From Pseudohongiella sp. (GTDB lineage Bacteria; Pseudomonadota; Gammaproteobacteria; Pseudomonadales; Pseudohongiellaceae): 17,747 nt of DNA. The notes under the pieces were generated by a model. The model had not been told where the DNA came from. It saw nothing but the letters and a program-made list of their open reading frames with translations, and did no database searches. The translations under genes were made by a program, and so were the position numbers. Of this stretch, positions 1-4,736 are shown one piece after another. The number at the start of each line of letters is the position of its first letter. The stretch's first letter is position 1. Where the stretch lies: contig JAUSPW010000098.1 in the NCBI GenBank assembly GCA_030652635.1, forward strand, positions 1 through 17,747. The letters run 5' to 3'.

Positions 1-1658
1 TCGGTCAGGTAATCACGCAGCACGTTGCCGGTGACAGAAATGGTGTCCTGACCCGCTTTCAAGCGCTGCAGCGTATGACGAGTGGCGGCATCCGGCGACA
101 TGATCTGGATATCCAGACCACTGGTATCGTGATCCTTCAAATAGGTGTTGACCTTGCTGATCAGTTGACGATCGTGCGCACGCTTGTTGTCCAGCCAGAA
201 TATCGCGGGCATGCCACTCAGACGCGCACGGGAAACAGCCAGCTTCACCCAGTCACGGATAGGCGCATCTTTAACCTGACACATACGCCAGATATCGCCT
301 TTCTGCACGCTGTGCGCAAACACGGTGTCCCCTGCTTTGGTGCTCACCACAACAGTGCCATCGGCAGGAATCTCAAAGGTTTTGTCGTGAGAGCCGTATT
401 CTTCCGCTTTTTGCGCCATCAGACCTACGTTCGGGCAGGTGCCCATGGTCGCCGGATCAAACGCGCCGTGCTCACGGCAGAAATTGATAGTTTCCTGATA
501 AACACCTGCGTAACAACGGTCAGGCACCATCGCCTTGGTATCCTGACGCTCGCCCTTTCGATCCCACATTTTGCCGGAATCACGAATCATGGCCGGCATG
601 GACGCATCAATAATGATGTCGCTGGGTACATGCAGGTTGGTGATGCCTTTGTCAGAATTGACCATGGCCAGCTCTGGCTGGCTGTTGTAGACCGCCTGAA
701 TGTCGGCTTCAATCTGCGCACGCTGCTCTTCAGGCAGGGTGGCGATTTTGGCAACCACGTCGCCAAAACCATTATTCACATCCACACCCAATGCACTGAA
801 GGTGTCTGCATATTTTTCAAATACCGGGGCAAAAAATACTTTCACGGCGATACCAAACATAATCGGGTCTGAGACCTTCATCATGGTGGCTTTCAGGTGC
901 AAGGACAGCAACACGCCTTCGGCCTTGGCAGCGGCGGTTTCTTTGGCATAAAAGGCCTGCAGCTGCGCGGCGCTCAGACGCGCGGCATCAACCACCTCGC
1001 CGGCAAGGACTTTAACCGGTTTGCGCAGTTCCACCGAACCATTCACGGTTTTCAAAACAATTTTCAACTCGTCAGCGGCATCAAAGGTTGCCGATTGTTC
1101 GCTGCCGTAAAAATCACCATCGCTCATATGTGCAACATGGGTCTTGGACGCAGTTGACCACTTACCCATTTTATGAGGATGTTTTTTAGCGTAATTTTTG
1201 ACCGAGGCCGGGGCACGACGGTCTGAGTTACCTTCACGCAGCACAGGGTTGACAGCAGAACCTTTGATTTTGTCGTAACGCGATTTCACATCCTGATCAG
1301 CATCGGTTTTGGGATCAACCGGGTAATCTGGCAAGGCATAACCCTGCGACTGCAGCTCTTTGATGGCGGCAATCAATTGCGGCACCGAGGCGCTGATATT
1401 TGGCAATTTGATGATATTGGCTTGCGGGGTATTGGCCAGCTCACCCAGTTCCGTCAAAGCATCGCCAATGCGCTGCTCTGGTTTCAGGAATTCGGGGAAA
1501 CTGGCAATAATGCGGCCAGCCAGAGAGATGTCACGGGTTTCCACCGATACGCCGGCAGCCTTGGTAAAGGCCCTGACAATGGGAAGCAGGGAATATGTAG
1601 CCAAACGCGGCGCTTCATCGGTTTCGGTATAGATAATCTTCGAATCATCAAACGACAT
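1..1658 (-). CDS. icd: Monomeric NADP-dependent isocitrate dehydrogenase, 3' end cut by window edge
   Basis: Catalyses oxidative decarboxylation of isocitrate to 2-oxoglutarate with NADP+ in the cytosolic TCA cycle. The minus-strand frame from ATG 1656-1658 is open to base 1, giving 552 complete codons. The monomeric family is about 740 residues, so roughly the last quarter is missing. Family blocks are plain: TDEAPRLATYSLLP near residue 13, NISASVPQL near 87, the substrate-binding stretch GSAVNPVLREGNSDRRAP at 133-150, LKATMMKVSDPIMFG, HVPSDIIIDASMPAMIRDSG and, at the edge, TGNVLRDYLT. By the numbering I recall for the Azotobacter enzyme, the Ser, Asn and Arg ligands of isocitrate lie in 134-147, and a metal-binding Asp lies in the RDY motif. 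The NADP-binding region (SAPKH in relatives) is outside the window. A purine-rich AGGAAT lies 5 bases before the ATG. This is unrelated in sequence to the homodimeric E. coli-type Icd. Identification is very secure; the symbol is generic. Confidence 0.96.
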   Translation of the reverse strand, partial: MSFDDSKIIYTETDEAPRLATYSLLPIVRAFTKAAGVSVETRDISLAGRIIASFPEFLKPEQRIGDALTELGELANTPQANIIKLPNISASVPQLIAAIKELQSQGYALPDYPVDPKTDADQDVKSRYDKIKGSAVNPVLREGNSDRRAPASVKNYAKKHPHKMGKWSTASKTHVAHMSDGDFYGSEQSATFDAADELKIVLKTVNGSVELRKPVKVLAGEVVDAARLSAAQLQAFYAKETAAAKAEGVLLSLHLKATMMKVSDPIMFGIAVKVFFAPVFEKYADTFSALGVDVNNGFGDVVAKIATLPEEQRAQIEADIQAVYNSQPELAMVNSDKGITNLHVPSDIIIDASMPAMIRDSGKMWDRKGERQDTKAMVPDRCYAGVYQETINFCREHGAFDPATMGTCPNVGLMAQKAEEYGSHDKTFEIPADGTVVVSTKAGDTVFAHSVQKGDIWRMCQVKDAPIRDWVKLAVSRARLSGMPAIFWLDNKRAHDRQLISKVNTYLKDHDTSGLDIQIMSPDAATRHTLQRLKAGQDTISVTGNVLRDYLT

Positions 1659-1700
1659 AGTGATTCCTATTCATGAGTTCGGGACAGGGGACAGGGTCTT

Positions 1701-1726
1701 CAAAGTGCGCGGATGATAGCACTTTG
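1701..1726. promoter_or_regulatory. Perfect 8-bp inverted repeat upstream of icd
   Basis: CAAAGTGC (1701-1708) and GCACTTTG (1719-1726) are perfect inverted repeats around a 10-base spacer. They lie in the 108-base gap between the small membrane gene that ends at 1767 and the icd start at 1658. A second pair of GGCGCC palindromes (1726-1731 and 1743-1748) abuts it, and a tandem GGGACAG lies at 1681-1694 on the icd side. On the minus strand a TATCAT hexamer (1718-1713) falls inside the repeat's loop and could be a -10 box, but no good -35 is visible. The repeat could be an operator for icd, or a hairpin separating icd from the upstream gene. No run of T follows on either strand, so it is not a standard intrinsic terminator. 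Confidence 0.4.
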
Positions 1727-1766
1727 GCGCCCCTCAGGAAAAGGCGCCCACTGCCCGCACTCATAA

Positions 1767-1985
1767 CTAGCTTTGTCGTGGAATCAACAATAAGGCCACA
1801 CCGATAATCAACGCACCCAAACCCGCCCAGACGGGCACATTGACGCGCTCGCGCTCATTGATGGTCAGACTCACCGGCCCCAGATCAGCTTGGTGGGTGT
1901 CTTTGGTATAAGTGAATCCGCCGTACACCAGACCCGCTGCGCCGGCCACAATAAATATAATCCCTAACAGTTTTCGAAATGGCAT
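1767..1985 (-). CDS. Small two-helix membrane protein, function unknown
   Basis: A 72-residue protein with two predicted membrane helices: residues 5-24 (LLGIIFIVAGAAGLVYGGF) and about 50-68 (VPVWAGLGALIIGVALLLI). Between them is a charged loop of about 25 residues (YTKDTHQADLGPVSLTINERERVN). The C-terminus ends in RQS. The start has a good ribosome site (AAGGAAG, 6 bases before ATG 1983-1985). It begins 11 bases after the stop of the 48-residue lmo0937-type gene, so the two are probably co-transcribed. Short proteins of this layout, with a helix, a 'TKDTH...LGP' loop and 'NVPVWAG', are common near stress and envelope genes in proteobacteria, but I cannot assign a function. It is real on grounds of start signal, hydrophobic pattern and operon position. 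Confidence 0.8.
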   Translation of the reverse strand: MPFRKLLGIIFIVAGAAGLVYGGFTYTKDTHQADLGPVSLTINERERVNVPVWAGLGALIIGVALLLIPRQS

Positions 1986-1996
1986 TTGAAGCTTCC

Positions 1997-2143
1997 TTAA
2001 AGTCGTTTACCCTGAATGACGCGGACCAGTACAACGACCACGGCAATCACCAGCAGTACATGAATAAAACCGCCAAGACTGGTGGATGACACCATCCCCA
2101 GCGCCCAGAGAATAAGCAATAGAATCGCGATTGTTTCCAACAT
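1997..2143 (-). CDS. lmo0937-family small membrane protein (48 aa)
   Basis: ATG at 2141-2143, stop TAA at 1997-1999, 48 codons. The product begins MLETIAILLLILWALGM, continues with VSSTSLGGFIHVLL and a Val-rich hydrophobic stretch, and ends RVIQGKRL. This is the layout of the lmo0937 family: two helices, a central 'LGGFIHVLLVIA' block and a short basic tail. AAGGAA stands 8 bases before the ATG. The stop lies 11 bases before the next start, giving a two-gene operon with the 72-residue membrane protein. Family members are found widely in bacteria. Their function is not established, although they often sit with general-stress genes. The family assignment is from pattern memory, not from a search. 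Confidence 0.82.
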   Translation of the reverse strand: MLETIAILLLILWALGMVSSTSLGGFIHVLLVIAVVVVLVRVIQGKRL

Positions 2144-2264
2144 AAAGAATATTCCTTGCACTGCTTTTTTAGTTGAGTGTGCATCATGAACCTGATTGCG
2201 CGAGGCTTCTGTGCGTCAGCACACCAAGGGCATCAAACCCTGCACCCGCCAGAACTACGGTTAT

Positions 2265-2519
2265 TCAGGAATCTTTTTTTCGGCGCTTTTTGGCTGACCA
2301 CTCCAGAAACTGACTGATCAACAACGGCAGTACTTCCGTTGCAAGCACCACCGTCAGTGCTGGCTGTTTTGCCATGGCCCGCATGATCAGGCTGCGAGGA
2401 TATGCATCATGATCGCTTGGCAAGTTGATCTGAATCTGGCGATTGAGCAGCTTGCGGTTCGCCTGTAGCTGCAAACAGATCGCTTGTCGTTTCACTGCAC
2501 GTTCTTGCGGAAGTGTCAT
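2265..2519 (-). CDS. Small basic protein in the YqjK position of a yqjDE-like operon
   Basis: 84 residues. The N-terminal half is basic, with a likely amphipathic helix (QERAVKRQAICLQLQANRKLLNRQI). A moderately hydrophobic segment follows (about residues 52-72: PALTVVLATEVLPLLISQFLEW), and the C-terminus is very basic (SAKKRRKKDS). The ATG (2517-2519) overlaps the TGA of the YqjE-like gene (2516-2518) as ATGA, so translation is probably coupled. In E. coli the third gene of this operon is yqjK, also a short basic protein. Here only the position, size and charge agree, and sequence similarity is too weak for me to claim homology. Probably membrane-associated. No clear terminator is visible in the 121 bases before the next gene. 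Confidence 0.72.
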   Translation of the reverse strand: MTLPQERAVKRQAICLQLQANRKLLNRQIQINLPSDHDAYPRSLIMRAMAKQPALTVVLATEVLPLLISQFLEWSAKKRRKKDS

Positions 2520-2899
2520 ACATCACCACGGCTGCGCATCAACGCAATATCGGCATTCAGCTCTCTGCGCGTGTCTGTAAATGCATGTTCACCCAGCGCC
2601 TCTATGCGACGAAACTGTTGCAGAGACACCAATGCGCCGATCATATACAGGCCCGTCAGCATCACGATAGTCGGTATCCGCCACGGCGTATCCCAACTGA
2701 AAATCATCGCGAGCGCGCTCAAGGATAACAAGCTGCAAAACAACAGAATAAACCCCAACAACATCACTGCCAGTTGACGGAATATTCTGTTTTTCTCTTC
2801 AGCCAGCTCAATCCAGACCAACTGTCCGTGCAGGACAGTCTGGCTCAACACCGTATCAAGCGCAGAACTCAGGCCAGTTTTCGAGCCGTAAATGCTCAT
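2516..2899 (-). CDS. YqjE-like phage-holin-family inner-membrane protein
   Basis: 127 residues from ATG 2897-2899. I prefer this start to a longer upstream reading because it overlaps the TGA of the DUF883 gene as ATGA and places the family's N-terminal helix correctly. Residues about 1-40 form an amphipathic helical region (LSSALDTVLSQTVLHGQLVWIELAEEKNRI). Two membrane helices follow, at about 43-67 (RQLAVMLLGFILLFCSLLSLSALAMIF) and 73-92 (RIPTIVMLTGLYMIGALVSL), then a charged tail (RRIEALGEHAFTDTRRELNADIALMRSRGDV). This matches the YqjE/holin-superfamily-III type (PF07332-like) normally encoded next to YqjD. The name reflects sequence resemblance to holins; in this operon context lysis is not implied. 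A role with DUF883 proteins at the inner membrane is inferred from context. Confidence 0.85.
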   Translation of the reverse strand: MSIYGSKTGLSSALDTVLSQTVLHGQLVWIELAEEKNRIFRQLAVMLLGFILLFCSLLSLSALAMIFSWDTPWRIPTIVMLTGLYMIGALVSLQQFRRIEALGEHAFTDTRRELNADIALMRSRGDV

Positions 2900-3201
2900 C
2901 GTCGTGAGAACAGCAGACCGAGCAACAACCCCACTGCGGCCGCACTGCCAATTGCTTTCCACGGGTCGTCATGAACCTTACGATTTGCTCTGGATACACT
3001 TTTGCTTGCGCGACGTGCCACGTCGCTGCCCATTTCTGACACAGCATCTTTGGCATCTGCTACACGATCATGGAGCCTGCTGCGTGCCACCACCAGATCG
3101 TCACCGGTGAGTGCAGCAGTCTCATTCAGCAAGTTTTCTATATCAGCGACAAAATTGTGAAATTCGCGCGATAACGCTTCTGTTTTACGTTTGCTTTTCA
3201 T
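2896..3201 (-). CDS. DUF883 (YqjD/ElaB/YgaM-like) membrane-anchored protein
   Basis: 101 residues. Residues 1-75 form a long charged helix rich in Lys, Arg, Glu and Asp (SREFHNFVADIENLLNETA, then ARSRLHDRVADAKDAVSEMG). The C-terminus has the family signature DDPWKAIGSAAAVGLLLGLL followed by FSRR, a glycine-zipper membrane anchor with a basic end. In E. coli, YqjD and ElaB are tail-anchored in the inner membrane, bind ribosomes in stationary phase and are RpoS-induced; that role is known for relatives and only inferred here. AAGGACC lies 5 bases before the ATG. First gene of a three-gene operon whose junctions are both ATGA overlaps. It is divergent from the gspF-type gene at 3375 across a 173-base gap that must hold both promoters; I see no convincing -35/-10 pair for either. 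Confidence 0.92.
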   Translation of the reverse strand: MKSKRKTEALSREFHNFVADIENLLNETAALTGDDLVVARSRLHDRVADAKDAVSEMGSDVARRASKSVSRANRKVHDDPWKAIGSAAAVGLLLGLLFSRR

Positions 3202-3300
3202 AACAGGTCCTTCTATGTGAGTTGAGTTAAGAGCCTATTATTGACTGTTAAGTCAGTCTGTACGCTAGCGGACAAACATTCAGCGAGGCCCATGTTCGAT

Positions 3301-3317
3301 AGCGCACAGAAGCGCAC
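3301..3317. repeat. Direct repeat AGCGCAC x2 in divergent intergenic region
   Basis: AGCGCAC occurs at 3301-3307 and again at 3311-3317, so the start-to-start distance is 10 bases, one helical turn. It lies in the 173-base gap between the minus-strand DUF883 operon (start 3201) and the plus-strand gspF-type gene (start 3375). Another small inverted repeat, TGACT-gtta-AGTCA, lies at 3242-3255. Phased direct repeats are typical of regulator-binding sites, but this one is short and could be chance. Confidence 0.25.
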
Positions 3318-3374
3318 GGCAACTTCAGGCATCGTCCGCTATTCTGCTATTCCTTTACGGCGCCGTTACTGATT

Positions 3375-4580
3375 ATGGAAGCATTTGACTACACTGCACT
3401 GGATGCCAAAGGCAAAACTGTTTCCGGCGTTGTTCAAGCCGAATCTGCTCGTCAGGCCCGAGGACTACTCAGAAGCCGAGGCCTGTTAACAGAACAGGTA
3501 GAACGCGTGAAGGCGCGCGAGCGAGCGAGTCAAGTGTGGGCGCGGGGGCTCTCTGCCGCCGAACTGAGTATGGTGACTCGACAGCTCGCTACCTTATTGG
3601 GATCAGGACTTACACTCGAACAAACGCTGAATGCGTTGATGGAAGAAGCCAGTTCACCGTTAACGCGTGAAGTTCTTACTGGCGTCAAAACTGAGGTCAC
3701 CGCGGGCAGTTCGCTGGCCATTGCGCTTGGTTGCTACAAAAAAAGCTTCCCTGACTTCTATTGCGCATTGGTGCATGGCGGTGCTGAATCGGGCGCGCTG
3801 CCCATTGTGCTACAGCATCTGGCAGATTATCTCGACAAGCGTCAGGCGTTGAAACAAAAAACTAGTCTGGCCTTACTGTACCCTGTACTGGTGTCGGTTG
3901 TAGCACTGGCTATTGTGATCGGACTGCTGGTTTACGTTGTCCCGCAAGTGGTACAGGTGTTCACACAATCACGCCAGCAACTCCCTTTGTTAACGCGTGG
4001 CCTGATCTCCTTAAGTGATTTTCTACGCGCCGGTTGGCCTTATTTATTGATTGGCACAGTGGCAACTGTTATCACCTTGCGGCTTGCTTTAAAAAGACCT
4101 GTGTTCAGACTACGAGTCGATGCATGGTTGTTGAAGCTACCCTGGATTGGCCCTTTGACACGTAGCATCAATACCGCACGTTTCGCCAGCACGCTGGCGA
4201 TTTTACTCGGCGGTGGAGTGCCCATGCTGTCTTCATTAAGATCCAGCGCGAAGGTCATCACCAATCAAGTCATGAGTGTCGCGGTCGCCGGCGTGATCGT
4301 CAGGGTGCAGGAAGGCACCAGCCTGGCGCGGGCGCTGGCAGAGCCCGGTTTGTTCCCGCCACTGCTGGTACATATGGTTGCCAGCGGAGAGGCCAGCGGA
4401 AAGCTTGAACAAATGTTGCAACGCGCCGCTGAACTTGAAACCCAGGCTCTGGAGCGGCGTCTGGCCGTATTTCTGACATTGCTTGAACCGGTGATGATCC
4501 TGGTCATGGGCGGTGTTGTGCTGATGATTGTCCTCGCCATTTTATTACCCATCATGGAATTGAATCAGCTGGTTGTTTAA
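3375..4580 (+). CDS. gspF: Orphan type II secretion / type IV pilus platform protein (GspF/PilC family)
   Basis: 401 residues, the usual length of GspF (about 400). It has the family layout: an N-terminal MEAFDYTALDAKGKTVSGVV segment (residues 1-20), a first T2SSF domain (about 66-190), membrane helices at about 167-192 and 221-240, a second T2SSF domain (about 268-390) and a last helix at about 366-393. Typical motifs are FTRQLATLL-like VTRQLATLLGSGLTL (67-81), the first-repeat GAESGALP (136-143) and the second-repeat SGEASGKLEQML (337-348). Family members sit in the inner membrane and couple the secretion ATPase to pseudopilus or pilus assembly. Here it stands alone, with no gspE ATPase, pseudopilin or secretin gene nearby. 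It must therefore serve a distant system or a reduced one. The start has no recognisable Shine-Dalgarno site (ttactgatt precedes ATG), so translation may be weak. It ends 156 bases before the lipoprotein gene. Confidence 0.93.
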   Translation: MEAFDYTALDAKGKTVSGVVQAESARQARGLLRSRGLLTEQVERVKARERASQVWARGLSAAELSMVTRQLATLLGSGLTLEQTLNALMEEASSPLTREVLTGVKTEVTAGSSLAIALGCYKKSFPDFYCALVHGGAESGALPIVLQHLADYLDKRQALKQKTSLALLYPVLVSVVALAIVIGLLVYVVPQVVQVFTQSRQQLPLLTRGLISLSDFLRAGWPYLLIGTVATVITLRLALKRPVFRLRVDAWLLKLPWIGPLTRSINTARFASTLAILLGGGVPMLSSLRSSAKVITNQVMSVAVAGVIVRVQEGTSLARALAEPGLFPPLLVHMVASGEASGKLEQMLQRAAELETQALERRLAVFLTLLEPVMILVMGGVVLMIVLAILLPIMELNQLVV

Positions 4581-4619
4581 AAACAGGTTCCAAAAAAAAG
4601 GCGCCTCTCTGTCTTCTAG

Positions 4620-4707
4620 CGCACAGAAGCTTCGACCAGCGATGCGGATACTTGCACTGTGCGAAAAAAGTACGTGTGCAGACCATCTGGTTTATCCAGA
4701 TGCCTGC
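4620..4707 (+). promoter_or_regulatory. Structured leader with two inverted repeats before the DUF3494 lipoprotein gene
   Basis: The 156-base gap between 4580 and the lipoprotein ATG at 4737 contains two perfect inverted repeats. CGCACAG (4620-4626) pairs with CTGTGCG (4657-4663). CATCTGG (4684-4690) pairs with CCAGATG (4696-4702) around the loop TTTAT; GCAG/CTGC (4678-4681, 4704-4707) extend this second hairpin across a small internal loop. The second hairpin ends 29 bases before the start codon. No T-run follows, so it is not a plain terminator. It could be a cis-acting leader, an attenuator or a protein-binding site. I compared it with c-di-GMP (GEMM-I) leaders and did not find the conserved core. 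Confidence 0.4.
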
Positions 4708-4736
4708 TGGAGCCTAAACAGAGATGCGAGAACATA

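Noticed and set aside
75..872. 265-codon plus-strand open frame opposite icd
   Set aside because: It is the antisense shadow of the clearly coding isocitrate dehydrogenase frame and has no recognisable domain or start signal.
2484..2777. 97-codon plus-strand open frame opposite the YqjE-like gene
   Set aside because: Antisense shadow with no ribosome site and no recognisable features.
2516..2899. Holin-family protein as a sign of a prophage or tailocin
   Set aside because: No phage gene lies nearby. The DUF883 neighbour and ATGA coupling identify the chromosomal yqjDE arrangement.
2900..2962. Longer start for the YqjE-like gene
   Set aside because: It would overlap the DUF883 gene by about 67 bases. 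The start at 2899 gives the usual ATGA overlap and family length.
4659..4736. GTG start giving the DUF3494 protein 26 extra residues
   Set aside because: The extension is charged and runs through a leader hairpin. The ATG at 4737 opens a standard lipoprotein signal with the lipobox at the right distance.
4611..4736. c-di-GMP (GEMM-I) riboswitch suggested by the word CGCACAG in the leader
   Set aside because: The conserved core expected after it (GCAAACC, GACGCAAAGCC and the GGTAGC receptor) is not present.
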